Source: JANYCG01 sp031431035 (lineage in GTDB: Bacteria; Pseudomonadota; Gammaproteobacteria; Burkholderiales; Burkholderiaceae_C). From it: a DNA stretch of 64,000 bases. The position numbers and the translations under genes were made by a program. The notes below the pieces were generated by a model. It ran no database searches. It was given only the letters and a program-made list of their open reading frames with translations, and was not told the DNA's origin. Of this stretch, positions 7,631 through 16,293 are shown piece by piece; within the stretch, counting starts at the first letter, position 1; each line of letters begins with the position of its first letter. The stretch lies in NCBI GenBank assembly GCA_031431035.1, contig JANPCR010000182.1, positions 10,052 to 74,051 on the forward strand, read 5' to 3'.

Positions 7631-8718
7631 GCTTGGCCCGTTTTGGGTTCGACTAGGCCTTCGGCTGCGGCCAAGGCTACCGCCGAAGCTGAATCCGGGC
7701 CAGAAGCTGAGGATGCGGCGACCGCCTGGGTCGGCGCTCTGCCCTGCCCCTTGTCTGGCGACATTTTGTCTTGCTGCTTCGCGCCCACATGCGCGGTGCC
7801 ACGTGCGCGGGCCAGCTCCACCTGCCGCTGGCGTTCAGCAAATCCTTTTTTCTGGGCCGGGGTTTTGGCGTCAAAACAGTTGGGGCAGCTGATGCCCAAT
7901 TCATAAAACGGCGACGCCTGCTCTGCCGCGCCCACCGGATGGCGGCACGAACGGCACAGCGCCAAACTGCCGGGTTGCAGGCCGTGGCCCACCGACACCC
8001 GCTCGTCAAACACAAAGCATTCGCCCGACCACAGGCTCTCTTCTGGGGGCACAGTCTCCAGGTATTTGAGAATACCGCCTTCCAGGTGGTAGACCTCGTC
8101 GTAGCCTTGCATGCGCATGAGCGCGGTGGATTTTTCGCAGCGAATGCCGCCTGTGCAAAACATGGCGATTTTGGTTTTTTTGGCGTTTTTGGCTAAGGAA
8201 CTGGCCAAAACGCCCCCTGCCAGCTCTTGCTGCGCCACCCAGGCGGGCAGGTCGGCAAAGGTTTTTAAATTCGGGTCAATCGCGCCTTGAAAGCTGCCAA
8301 TCTGCACCTCGTAGTCGTTGCGGGTGTCTACCACCAGCACGCTGGGGTCGCTGATGAGCGCGTTCCAGTCGGCGGGCTTCACATAGGTGCCGGCCATCAG
8401 CGTGGGGCTGACCCCGGGCACGCCGAGGGTCACAATTTCTTTCTTCAGCCGCACTTTCATCCGCAAAAACGGCGGCTCGTCGGCCCAAGCGACTTTGTGA
8501 GCCAAATCGGCCAGTCGCGGGTCGCTTTTCAGATGATCCAAAACCACTTGCACGCCCTCCTGGGCCCCGGCGATGGTGCCGTTGATGCCTTCGGACGCCA
8601 ACAGCAGCGTGCCTTTGACCTCATTCGCGTCGCAAACAGCCTGCAAAGGCGGTTTCAGATCGGCAAAGTCGGGCAAGGCGACAAATTTGTACAAGGCGGC
8701 GGTGAGAAAGCGGGGCAT
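7627..8718 (-). CDS. trhO: tRNA uridine(34) hydroxylase TrhO, rhodanese domain
   Basis: Oxygen-dependent enzyme (YceA family) that makes 5-hydroxyuridine at the wobble position of tRNAs. From the ATG at 8718 it has 363 residues. It has an N-terminal acylphosphatase-like part (ALYKFVALPDFADL, GTLLLASEGINGTIAG), then a rhodanese domain with the active-site loop FCTGGIRCEKSTALM, whose Cys is essential in the family. A Cys-rich C-terminal segment follows (CRSCRHPVG, GISCPNCFD), suggesting metal binding. The last 60 residues are a variable tail rich in Ala, Ser and Gln. The frame extends upstream to 8844, but the start at 8718 matches the family N-terminus MPRFLTAALYKF. The stop overlaps the GST start. 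Confidence 0.92.
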   Translation of the reverse strand: MPRFLTAALYKFVALPDFADLKPPLQAVCDANEVKGTLLLASEGINGTIAGAQEGVQVVLDHLKSDPRLADLAHKVAWADEPPFLRMKVRLKKEIVTLGVPGVSPTLMAGTYVKPADWNALISDPSVLVVDTRNDYEVQIGSFQGAIDPNLKTFADLPAWVAQQELAGGVLASSLAKNAKKTKIAMFCTGGIRCEKSTALMRMQGYDEVYHLEGGILKYLETVPPEESLWSGECFVFDERVSVGHGLQPGSLALCRSCRHPVGAAEQASPFYELGISCPNCFDAKTPAQKKGFAERQRQVELARARGTAHVGAKQQDKMSPDKGQGRAPTQAVAASSASGPDSASAVALAAAEGLVEPKTGQA

Positions 8719-8794
8719 GGGCTGGAAATCTAAACAAACTGGGCAAGAGGCCTGAATTGTCCCCCATCGCTGCGCAAGGCGGACGGCAAATGCA

Positions 8795-10069
8795 CTACAA
8801 GGGCCGCACGGCGCTCGGGTCGGGCCGTTGCAGCCACGCCGCAAATTCGTCCGCCAACTGCTGGCTGGCCCGGGCGGCGGTTGTCCAGGCCTTCACGCGG
8901 CCTGCCAGGTCGTTGCCATAGCGGGTGAAATCGCCGCGATCCGGCAGTTTTCCGTTGGGCAGCGTGCGCACCCAGTCAGGGTTGGGGGCCAAGAGCAGCA
9001 CATTGTCCAGGTGGTGAGTGGCTTTGTGCCGCCATTTCAGGCCTTTGTCCAACCAACCGGGCACCACGGCTTTTTGAAAATGTGGGTAGAGAACCAGAGG
9101 CGCAGAAGTCACATTTTTTGAAAGTGATATCACCGGTGATGTGACTTTTGACTCAGAGGCAGCTTCGGGCTCATTTAATGAGTCTTTTAGGCCTCTAGCT
9201 CTCGAAGAATGGCCATTGTTTGCTATAATATTAGTAGCATTTGGCTGAGATGCCAATTGTCCAGGCGCTCGGCCTGCGGGGCCGACGTTCGCGTAGTTCA
9301 AATGCAAGTGGTAATCGGTGATTCCGCCATCCCAATACGCCCCAGGCGGCGCGCCCGGAATGTTGCGCACCGACTGCAATACGAACGGAATCGAACAGCT
9401 GGCCTGCAGCGCTTGCATGAAATTGGCATCGGTCAGGGGCACTTGGCGGGTGGCAAAATCAGCCGTGCCAAAGGGCAAAGGGGCCGATTGGCTGGAAAAA
9501 ACCACCCGCTCCAGCCACGCGCCCAGCGCTTTGCGGTGCAATCCATTCGCTAAAAACGCGCCCAAATAGCCCAGTGGCGTGCGCAGGCGCTGCTCCCGCG
9601 CCAGCAGATGCCGCCCGCGCGAGGTGATGACGTGCAGGCGATACCTTGGGTTGTGCAAGACCTCAAACACGCGGCCGCCGTAAAAATCTTCCAGGCTGGC
9701 ACCAAACTTTTCGCTGACAAACTGGGCCGAAACCCGCTTTTGACCGGGCAGCAGCTCGTAATGCTGGTGAATGTAATCGTGCTCCAGCCGCTCAAAAGCT
9801 TGCACGTTGGTCGACTGCCCGGGGGGATTTCCATGGCCCAAACAGGCCGTCGCCATGCGCCACGCCCCAATGGACGCGCCCACCAGATTTACCACATGGG
9901 TCGATGGCGCCAGAAATTCTCCAAAAATCAGCCGGTCCAGCGGCCCCAAAATTAATCCCTTGGGGCCACCCGCCGCCCCAGCCAGGGTACCAATGTCAGC
10001 CGCTTGAAGGCCTCGGTTTTGAATATGGCGAAGCGCTGTGGGCCCCGCGTACAGGCAAAGTGCTTGCAC
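8795..10069 (-). CDS. Patatin-like phospholipase carrying an in-frame repeat
   Basis: A 424-residue serine hydrolase of the patatin family (lipid acyl hydrolase). The oxyanion-hole glycines are in GAAGGPKGLILG (residues about 31-42). The nucleophile is in GASIGAW, and the catalytic Asp is in YWDGGITDYHLHLNY (DGG). Residues about 277-321 are encoded by a dispersed repeat (copy 2, 9106-9240); this segment is polar and unlike the rest of the protein. Normal family sequence resumes at LVLYPHFQKAVVPGWLDKG. The start is GTG at 10069; a stop codon lies two codons upstream, so no longer form is possible. Whether the inserted protein is active is unknown. A second patatin lies at 60.9 kb. Confidence 0.85.
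   Translation of the reverse strand: MQALCLYAGPTALRHIQNRGLQAADIGTLAGAAGGPKGLILGPLDRLIFGEFLAPSTHVVNLVGASIGAWRMATACLGHGNPPGQSTNVQAFERLEHDYIHQHYELLPGQKRVSAQFVSEKFGASLEDFYGGRVFEVLHNPRYRLHVITSRGRHLLAREQRLRTPLGYLGAFLANGLHRKALGAWLERVVFSSQSAPLPFGTADFATRQVPLTDANFMQALQASCSIPFVLQSVRNIPGAPPGAYWDGGITDYHLHLNYANVGPAGRAPGQLASQPNATNIIANNGHSSRARGLKDSLNEPEAASESKVTSPVISLSKNVTSAPLVLYPHFQKAVVPGWLDKGLKWRHKATHHLDNVLLLAPNPDWVRTLPNGKLPDRGDFTRYGNDLAGRVKAWTTAARASQQLADEFAAWLQRPDPSAVRPL
9106..9240 (+). repeat. Modular palindrome repeat, copy 2 (type P2), inside a gene
   Basis: The palindrome at 9122-9147 is a slightly diverged P2 (centre ATATCACCGGTGAT). An extra AAGTCACAT arm at 9106-9114 pairs with ATGTGACTT at 9139-9147. 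The core CTCTAGCTCTC is at 9193-9203 and TTTGCTAT at 9219-9226, with a diverged second arm at 9235-9240. The whole copy lies antisense within the patatin gene and keeps its frame open. Confidence 0.9.
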
Positions 10070-10086
10070 AGCGGCTCAGGGCCCGA

Positions 10087-10911
10087 TCACGGCATGACCC
10101 GACCAGGCATTTGGGCGCTCCAGTCAATCGGGTCTTGCTGCAACACCATGTCGATGTCCAGCTTCATGATGTCGCCGACCTCGCCCGGAAAGGTCACGGC
10201 CATGCCGCGCTGGTCCAACCCCGCCTCTTTGGCGCGGGCACGCCAGGTGGCCAGGTGAATAACGCCTGCCAGCGGTTCGTACACGTCTTGCTCAAACGGC
10301 TCGCTTTGGTGCTCCAGCGCATCCACAATGCGACTCGGAAACTGCCACATGCGCGCATAGCCCGCGCCCACATGGCCATAGCAATAGCCAAAGGCCTGCA
10401 TTTCCAGACTGGCGCGGCGCAGGCCCAAGGGTGCGGTGTCGCGGTTCAACACTGCAATTTTTTCCGGCATGGCCAGGTGCATGGCCAGTTCGCCCACCGC
10501 GTGAATCAGGCCAATGGTGAAGGCCGCTTGCTGGTTTTGCCGTACCACGCCCGCCAATGACCGCGACACCTTGGCCACGTTCAGGCTGTAGCTCCAAAAT
10601 TGCTGCAAGTTAATGCCAGCGACCGCCTTGAACGAGCTGCCGCCAGCTGCCTGCGCCGTCATGGCCCGCACGTGTTTTAAACCCAATATCGCCAAGGACT
10701 CCGACACGCTGTTGATCGTGTGGGCCAGCCGGTAGTCGTCGGAATTCGAGATTTGCAGCAGGCGGGTGGTCAAAGCCGGGTCCGTGCTGACCAATTGCGA
10801 CACTTTCTTCAGGTCGGGCTCGTCTTTGTCCAGTTCGCTGAGCAACAGCGCCACCACCCTCGGGATGCTGGGTAAATTGAACTGCAGGGCCAGCAGCGCA
10901 TTCAACTCCAT
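10087..10911 (-). CDS. HDOD domain protein
   Basis: A 274-residue protein consisting mostly of one HDOD domain, a degenerate relative of HD phosphohydrolases found in signalling proteins. The conserved opening is LPSIPRVVALLLSELDKDEPDLKKV, followed by LVSTDPALTTRLLQISNS and INSVSESLAILGLKHVRAMT (residues about 13-90). The usual HD metal ligands are absent, so it is probably a regulatory or scaffold protein rather than a hydrolase. The start is the ATG at 10911. It ends 17 bp before the patatin start on the same strand, so the two may be co-transcribed. The role in this organism is not evident. Confidence 0.85.
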   Translation of the reverse strand: MELNALLALQFNLPSIPRVVALLLSELDKDEPDLKKVSQLVSTDPALTTRLLQISNSDDYRLAHTINSVSESLAILGLKHVRAMTAQAAGGSSFKAVAGINLQQFWSYSLNVAKVSRSLAGVVRQNQQAAFTIGLIHAVGELAMHLAMPEKIAVLNRDTAPLGLRRASLEMQAFGYCYGHVGAGYARMWQFPSRIVDALEHQSEPFEQDVYEPLAGVIHLATWRARAKEAGLDQRGMAVTFPGEVGDIMKLDIDMVLQQDPIDWSAQMPGRVMP

Positions 10912-11111
10912 GACGATTGATCTCCAGACAGTGGTAAACCCGGCAACCCAGTGAGCGGATGACAGGCCTTTGCCCGAGTGCCGCGCTGGGTTTTCAACAT
11001 TATGTATCTGTATCGCTTTGTATCTGTCGCATTGTGGCTGCCCCGCACGCAGTGCTTGGCTCGCAGATCAAACTTTCGTGACAAAACACCGCCCAAGCCT
11101 TCAATTTGCCC

Positions 11112-13568
11112 TCAAGGCTTGAGCTTGGCAAATGCCGAGGCCATGGCGGTCGATTGGGGCGCTGACTGGCCCGCGCCGCCCTGACTGCCTGAACCGCCAC
11201 GTCCATGTTGCCCACCGCCGTACCCGCCACCGCCACCGCCACCGCCTCCGCCACGTTGATTGCCCGCTGGTTGAAAGCGGTTGTCATGCCCGTCTTGTCG
11301 TCGGCCAGCGGTTTCACCTGGCTTCTGGCCTAACTTCATGGTCAAGGCGATGCGCTTGCGAGCGACGTCAACCTCAACCACCTGCACTTTCACAATGTCG
11401 CCCGTTTTAACGACTTCGCGCGCGTCGGTGACAAATTTGTGGCTCAACTGGCTCACATGCACCAGCCCATCCTGGTGAACCCCCAAATCTACAAAAGCAC
11501 CAAACGCCGCCACGTTACTGACCGTGCCCTCCAGCACCATGCCCTCTTTCAGGTCTTTGATGTCTTCCAAGCCATCGTTAAAACGCGCCACTTTGAAGTC
11601 TGGGCGCGGGTCGCGGCCTGGTTTTTCCAGCTCGGTCAAAATGTCTTTGACGGTGATCACGCCAAACTGCGCGTTGGCAAACAGTTCGGGGCGCAAAGTC
11701 TTCAGCATGTCGGCGCGGCCCATCAGACTGGCCACCGGTTGGCCCACTTTGGCAATGATTTGCTCGACCACGGGGTAAGTCTCGGGGTGAACGCCGGTCA
11801 CGTCCAGCGGGTTGCTGCCGCCCCGAATCCGCAAAAACCCGGCGCTTTGCTCAAAAGTTTTGGCACCCAGGCCGGACACTTCAAGCAATTGCTGACGCGA
11901 ACTGAAGGCGCCATGGGTCTCGCGCCAACGCACCACCGATTTCGCCACGCTGGCGCTCAGGCCCGACACGCGGGACAGCAAAGGCACGCTGGCGGTGTTG
12001 AGGTCCACGCCCACGGAATTCACGCAGTCTTCCACCACGGTTTCAAGGCAGCGGGCCAAATCGCTTTGGTTCACGTCGTGTTGGTACTGCCCCACGCCAA
12101 TGGATTTGGGGTCAATCTTGACCAATTCGGCCAGCGGGTCTTGCAGCCGCCTTGCAATGCTGGCGGCACCGCGCAGGCTCACGTCCACATCAGGCATTTC
12201 CTGGCTGGCAAATTCGCTGGCCGAATAGACCGAGGCCCCGGCTTCGCTGACCACCACTTTGTCAATCGTGCGGTCTGAGACTTTGGCCATCAGTTTGATC
12301 AAGTCAGACGCCAGTTTGTCGGTTTCGCGGCTGGCCGTGCCGTTGCCAATGGCGATCAGGTTCACGCCGTGCTTTTCGCACAACTTGCCCAAAACGTGCA
12401 AAGAGCCTTCCCAGTCTTTGCGCGGCTCGTGCGGGAACACCGTGGTCACATCGACCAGTTTGCCAGTGGCGTCCACCACGGCCACCTTCACACCGGTGCG
12501 AATGCCGGGGTCTAGCCCCATGACGGTTTTGGCCCCAGCGGGGGCGGCCAGCAATAAATCGCGCAGGTTGTCGGCAAACACTTTGATGGCAACTTTTTCG
12601 GCCGATTCGCGCAGGCGGGCGAACAAATCGCGTTCGGTCGACAGGCTGAGCTTGACGCGCCACGTCCAGGCGACGCATTTGCGAATCAAGTCGTCGGCTG
12701 GGCGGTTTTGGTGTCGCCAGTTCAAACCCAGCGCAATGCGGGCTTCAGCCAGGCTGACAGGAGCTTTGGCGGCGCCCGTGGCGGGGGCAGCCGCCGCACC
12801 TTCTGGCTCAGGCAACACCAGCTTGGCGTCCAAAATATCGAGGGCACGGCCCCTAAACACAGCCAAAGCGCGGTGCGACGGCACCCGGCCAATCGGTTCG
12901 TCGTAGTCAAAATAATCGCGAAATTTGGCCACGTCGGCGTTGTTTTCGTCTTTGCCAGTCATCAAGCCCGACTTGAACAAGCCCGACTGCCACAGCCATT
13001 CGCGCAGGGCTTGCACCAGTTGCGGGTCTTCCGCCCAGCGCTCGCTCAACAAATCGCGCACACCGTCCAGCACGGCGGGCACGGTCGAAAAATCGGGTTG
13101 TTTGTCCTCTCCTTCGACCACAGGCTTCAGGGCAATCACGTAGGCTTGCGCTTCGTCGGCGGGGTTCAAAGTGGGGTTGGCAAACAGAGCGTCAGCCAAT
13201 GGTTCCAGCCCAGACTCGCGGGCCAATTGCCCTTTGGTGCGGCGTTTTTGTTTGAAAGGCAAGTACAGGTCTTCCAGCGCTTGCTTGGTCGGCGCTGAAA
13301 CCAGTGCCGCCATCAGGGTTGGCGTCATCTTGCCCTGCTCTTCAATGATGCCGATCACAGCTTGCAGGCGGTCCCGCAGCTCGCGCAGGTAAGACAGCCG
13401 AATTTCCAGCTCGCGCAGTTGAATGTCGTCCAGCCCGCCAGTCACCTCTTTGCGATAGCGGGCAATGAAGGGCACCGTGGCGCCGCCATCGAGCAAATCG
13501 ACGGCAGTTTGGACTTGGTTGGGCTGAACTTTGATTTCTTGCGCGATTTGCGCGATGATTTTTTGCAT
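11112..13568 (-). CDS. tex: RNA-binding transcription accessory protein Tex
   Basis: An 818-residue Tex protein, a cytoplasmic nucleic-acid-binding factor linked to transcription and stress tolerance. Domain order is standard. The N-terminal helical region includes VPFIARYRKEVTGGLDDIQL near residue 33. The YqgF RNase-H-like domain is at about 345-470 (TVMGLDPGIRTGVKVAVVD). Helix-hairpin-helix motifs lie at about 510-600, and the S1 domain at about 665-735 (GTVSNVAAFGAFVDLGVHQD). The tail is unusual: after the S1 domain there is a run of about ten glycines, then a Gly/Gln/Ser-rich segment, making it some 35-40 residues longer than typical Tex. The ATG is at 13568. A 161-bp MITE lies 70 bp upstream, between tex and the divergent DUF1223 gene. 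Confidence 0.95.
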   Translation of the reverse strand: MQKIIAQIAQEIKVQPNQVQTAVDLLDGGATVPFIARYRKEVTGGLDDIQLRELEIRLSYLRELRDRLQAVIGIIEEQGKMTPTLMAALVSAPTKQALEDLYLPFKQKRRTKGQLARESGLEPLADALFANPTLNPADEAQAYVIALKPVVEGEDKQPDFSTVPAVLDGVRDLLSERWAEDPQLVQALREWLWQSGLFKSGLMTGKDENNADVAKFRDYFDYDEPIGRVPSHRALAVFRGRALDILDAKLVLPEPEGAAAAPATGAAKAPVSLAEARIALGLNWRHQNRPADDLIRKCVAWTWRVKLSLSTERDLFARLRESAEKVAIKVFADNLRDLLLAAPAGAKTVMGLDPGIRTGVKVAVVDATGKLVDVTTVFPHEPRKDWEGSLHVLGKLCEKHGVNLIAIGNGTASRETDKLASDLIKLMAKVSDRTIDKVVVSEAGASVYSASEFASQEMPDVDVSLRGAASIARRLQDPLAELVKIDPKSIGVGQYQHDVNQSDLARCLETVVEDCVNSVGVDLNTASVPLLSRVSGLSASVAKSVVRWRETHGAFSSRQQLLEVSGLGAKTFEQSAGFLRIRGGSNPLDVTGVHPETYPVVEQIIAKVGQPVASLMGRADMLKTLRPELFANAQFGVITVKDILTELEKPGRDPRPDFKVARFNDGLEDIKDLKEGMVLEGTVSNVAAFGAFVDLGVHQDGLVHVSQLSHKFVTDAREVVKTGDIVKVQVVEVDVARKRIALTMKLGQKPGETAGRRQDGHDNRFQPAGNQRGGGGGGGGGGYGGGQHGRGGSGSQGGAGQSAPQSTAMASAFAKLKP

Positions 13569-13941
13569 GAATGTAAGAACGAAGGCGAAGCTGGCGACTC
13601 AAAAAACGAGGGGTAGCGAGGAAATAGTCTGCGCTTCCCTAGGGAAGCTCTGCATAACTCATCGCGGAATCGTGTAGTGCCGGCTCGGGATGGGATGCAA
13701 GGCGGTTTTTGCAGCAAATATCGAGAATATTTGCAAAAAAACCAACGCCGCAGACCGCCCGAGGCCGGACTTCACGAGCCGCGAGGGGTTATGCAGACCT
13801 TCCCTAGGTGTCCGGCAGAGCGGATCAGGTCGCAAAAAAGGGGCTAAACAGTGAACGAGGCCGCGAGTTTGCCACAGCCCGACGGCCGTTTTGGCACAAC
13901 CCGGCAAGCGGGCCCTTCAATTGAGGACGTGAGGTATCACA
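13569..13941. other. Divergent intergenic region with a MITE
   Basis: About 373 bp between the starts of tex (minus) and the DUF1223 gene (plus). It must hold both promoters. Its middle is taken up by a MITE-like palindromic element at 13643-13803. No convincing gene is visible. Confidence 0.75.
13643..13803. mobile_element. 161-bp MITE-like palindromic element with CTAG target duplication
   Basis: The ends are GGAAGCTCTGCATAAC and, inverted, GGAAGGTCTGCATAAC (one mismatch). Similarity continues inwards through TCGCGG, TCGTG and GCCGGCTCGGG-like blocks. The centre folds exactly: GCAAATAT (13714-13721), loop CGAGA, ATATTTGC (13727-13734). The tetranucleotide CTAG flanks both sides (13639-13642 and 13804-13807), as expected for a 4-bp target duplication. 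CTAG targets are known for some IS5-family elements. No transposase is encoded, so it would move only in trans. Confidence 0.82.
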
Positions 13942-14778
13942 ATGTTTCAAATCTCGCCCAAAATCTTGACAAAAAGCCTGTTGAAGCAGACGAAAAAAAT
14001 CAGCTTTCAGCTGGCTGCTTTCTCTGTCACGGCTCCTTTGTTGACCTATTTGCCCATTGCCCACGCGCTGGAGGCCTGTTTGGCCCAGTCTGGCCCCAAC
14101 CGGGCGGCGGTGGTCGAGCTTTACACCTCCGAAGGTTGTAGTTCATGCCCACCTGCGGACAAATGGCTGTCGACTCTGAAAAGCACCGCCCGCGACCAAG
14201 GCACCGTTATTCAGGCCTTCCATGTGGGTTACTGGGACTACATTGGGTGGGTGGATCGCTTTGCCAGCCCGGCGCACACCACGCGGCAAAGAAAAATCGC
14301 GGCGTTGAACAGGCAAGATTCCATCTATACCCCCCAAGCGGTGCTGGATGGGCGCGACTGGCGAAATTGGCATAATTCCGGGGGAGTGCCCGCGGCCAAA
14401 GAATTGGCGGGTGCCAGCATTGTGTTGCGGCAAGTGGCACTTGACCAGTTTGAAGCCACCGTCACGCCTGCGTCCAACCCAGCGGGGGTTGCAGGGGCAG
14501 CGAACACGTCAGGCGTGTGGTCTGCGTATTGGACGGTGACCGAGCACGGGCACTCGTCCAAGGTAAAGTCTGGTGAAAACGCAGGCGAGGTGCTGCATCA
14601 TGACTTTGTGGTGCGCCAGTACACGGCAGTGGGCGACTACCCGCTTGACGCAAAAACGCCACAAAAACTAAGCTGGCGCAGCATTGCCGCCACACCTGGC
14701 CACGCACGCCAAGTCAATCTGGTGGTGTTCAACCCCAAAACTGGCAAAACACTGCAGGCCGTGTCGGCGCCCTGTTAA
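13942..14778 (+). CDS. DUF1223 thioredoxin-like exported protein
   Basis: A 278-residue protein of the DUF1223 family. After an N-terminal signal-like segment (residues about 18-42, LAAFSVTAPLLTYLPIAHA) comes the thioredoxin-fold domain, with VVELYTSEGCSSCPPADKWL at about residues 55-74. The CSSCPP motif resembles a thioredoxin active site. Later family blocks are FHVGYWDYIGWVDRFASP, TPQAVLDGRDWRNW and DFVVRQYTAVGDYPL. Periplasmic location is inferred from the signal. The function of the family is not established; a thiol-redox role is possible. The ATG at 13942 follows a GAGG ribosome binding site. Confidence 0.85.
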   Translation: MFQISPKILTKSLLKQTKKISFQLAAFSVTAPLLTYLPIAHALEACLAQSGPNRAAVVELYTSEGCSSCPPADKWLSTLKSTARDQGTVIQAFHVGYWDYIGWVDRFASPAHTTRQRKIAALNRQDSIYTPQAVLDGRDWRNWHNSGGVPAAKELAGASIVLRQVALDQFEATVTPASNPAGVAGAANTSGVWSAYWTVTEHGHSSKVKSGENAGEVLHHDFVVRQYTAVGDYPLDAKTPQKLSWRSIAATPGHARQVNLVVFNPKTGKTLQAVSAPC

Positions 14779-14998
14779 CAAGGCGGTTGCGGCTGGCACC
14801 ATGCAACTTGGTGGGCTGAGCCGCCGGGCCAGTTTCGCGTTGACATGCGAGAGCCTTGTCAGGCAAATTCCTACTTGGACTTCATCCAATTCCCGACTTC
14901 AAACATTGGGACGTTACATCTACATTTGCTTTCATGTTGTGCACCACCCAGGTGGGCACGCCAGATTCAAACCGATGCAATGTGCAAGGAGCAGCGCC

Positions 14999-15817
14999 AT
15001 GATGAAGCAACCAGGCCCCATAGTTACCCGCCTCAACCGTATCACGACCGGTGACCTGCCCCTTGGCTCGCGGATCCGGGTGGGCAACTCAACCGAAGAC
15101 GAGCCGCTGAACTCGCCCAAAATGATCGAAGAGGTTCTGCCCTTCACCGTGCGTTTGGTGGGCGACGACAAAGACCTGAAAAAGGCCGTGCAAATTCGCC
15201 ACTCGGCCTATGCGCGGCATTTGCCCGGATTTGCCGAAACCCTGAAAACCCCCGAATCGGTGGACAGTGACGACGGCGTGGTGGTGTTGCTTGCCGAGTC
15301 CAAACTGGATGGTTCGCCCCTGGGCACCATGCGCATTCAAACCAATGAATTCAAGCCACTGAGCCTAGAGCAATCAATCGCCCTGCCCGACTGGATGAAA
15401 GGCCACCGCCTGGCCGAAGCGACCCGACTGGGCGTGACGGACGGCAAAGGCGGGCGTTTGGTGACCACGGTGTTGTTCAAGGCCTTTTATTTGTATTGCA
15501 AGTTGACGGGTATCGAGTGGATGGTGATCACCGGGCGCTCGCCCATTGACCGCCAGTACGAACGGATGCTGTTCGAAGACGTGTTCCCAGGCGTGGGTTA
15601 CATTCCTTTGGCGCATGTGGGCAACCTGCCGCATCGCATCATGAGTTCGAGCGTTGAAACCGCCGAGGCGCGCTGGACGATGGCGAAAAACCCCTTGTTC
15701 GACTTCGCGTTTCGCACCTTTCACCCCGATATTGAGCTCGGTGAGCGCCGCTCGCCGCGTTTTTCTCCAACCGCGGTACAAATCCCAAGAACCACCACCG
15801 CCAAATACACCATGTGA
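14999..15817 (+). CDS. FeeM-like N-acyl amino acid synthase/GNAT-fold acyltransferase
   Basis: A 272-residue protein with the fold of FeeM and AHL synthases, which transfer an acyl group from acyl carrier protein to an amino acid. Characteristic blocks are FTVRLVGDDKDLKKAVQIRH (residues 44-63), then SAYARHLPGF, DDGVVVLLAESKLDGSPLGT, RIQTNEFKPLSLEQS, LAEATRLGV, and MVITGRSPIDRQYERMLFED. The start is the ATG at 14999, preceded by AAGGAG at the right distance. The frame is open further upstream to 14684, but that part overlaps the previous gene and has no family similarity. The product could be an N-acylated amino acid or a related lipid; the acceptor is not predictable from sequence. Confidence 0.75.
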   Translation: MMKQPGPIVTRLNRITTGDLPLGSRIRVGNSTEDEPLNSPKMIEEVLPFTVRLVGDDKDLKKAVQIRHSAYARHLPGFAETLKTPESVDSDDGVVVLLAESKLDGSPLGTMRIQTNEFKPLSLEQSIALPDWMKGHRLAEATRLGVTDGKGGRLVTTVLFKAFYLYCKLTGIEWMVITGRSPIDRQYERMLFEDVFPGVGYIPLAHVGNLPHRIMSSSVETAEARWTMAKNPLFDFAFRTFHPDIELGERRSPRFSPTAVQIPRTTTAKYTM

Positions 15818-16293
15818 ATGGGCCGCCCAACCCTAGAGGTTGCGCGGGACGCTCTGTCATCCTTGGTTTTAGCGATTCAGCGCCAATTTGCTCGAAGCTG
15901 CCATGAGCTTGGTGATTGTGCTTGGCACTTGAACCTGACACTTGAACCTGACGTCAGCAATGGTTCTGGCAAACATCAGTCAGCTCTGATTTTTTGCCCG
16001 ATTCGGCCACCATCCAGTGGGTTTGCTTGATGTTTCACATCAGATTTGGCAAGCAACTTGATGATTTTCCTGTTGTTTTTAAATAACGACAAGTAACGCC
16101 AGGTGACGAATTCTCTTGTAGGCAACATCCACTCGGTGTACCGTCTACCTCTGCCTGAGCCAAATTGACCTGAAGAAGATCGGGTTGGTTTGGGCTTACC
16201 AAAAACTACAAGTCGTTGAGAATTATTTCAGGGTTCTGCCGCCCAGACCTTTAGGTCTGACGTTCGACGGTCCGGTGCGGAGACACGTGCAAA
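15818..16293. other. Long leader before the GGDEF-EAL gene
   Basis: About 476 bp without a credible gene. It contains a perfect 13-bp tandem duplication (CACTTGAACCTGA at 15926-15938 and 15939-15951), a small hairpin TGATGT-TTC-ACATCA (16028-16042), and a perfect hairpin CAGACCT-TT-AGGTCTG (16244-16259) about 35 bp before the start of the downstream gene. It does not match the c-di-GMP riboswitch consensus I know. It presumably holds the promoter of the signalling gene. Confidence 0.6.

Noticed and set aside
14684..14998. Upstream extension of the FeeM-like gene
   Set aside because: Overlaps the end of the DUF1223 gene; the AAGGAG-preceded ATG at 14999 matches the family start.
15960..16293. 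c-di-GMP riboswitch before the GGDEF-EAL gene
   Set aside because: The hairpins do not match the GEMM consensus or its conserved bases.
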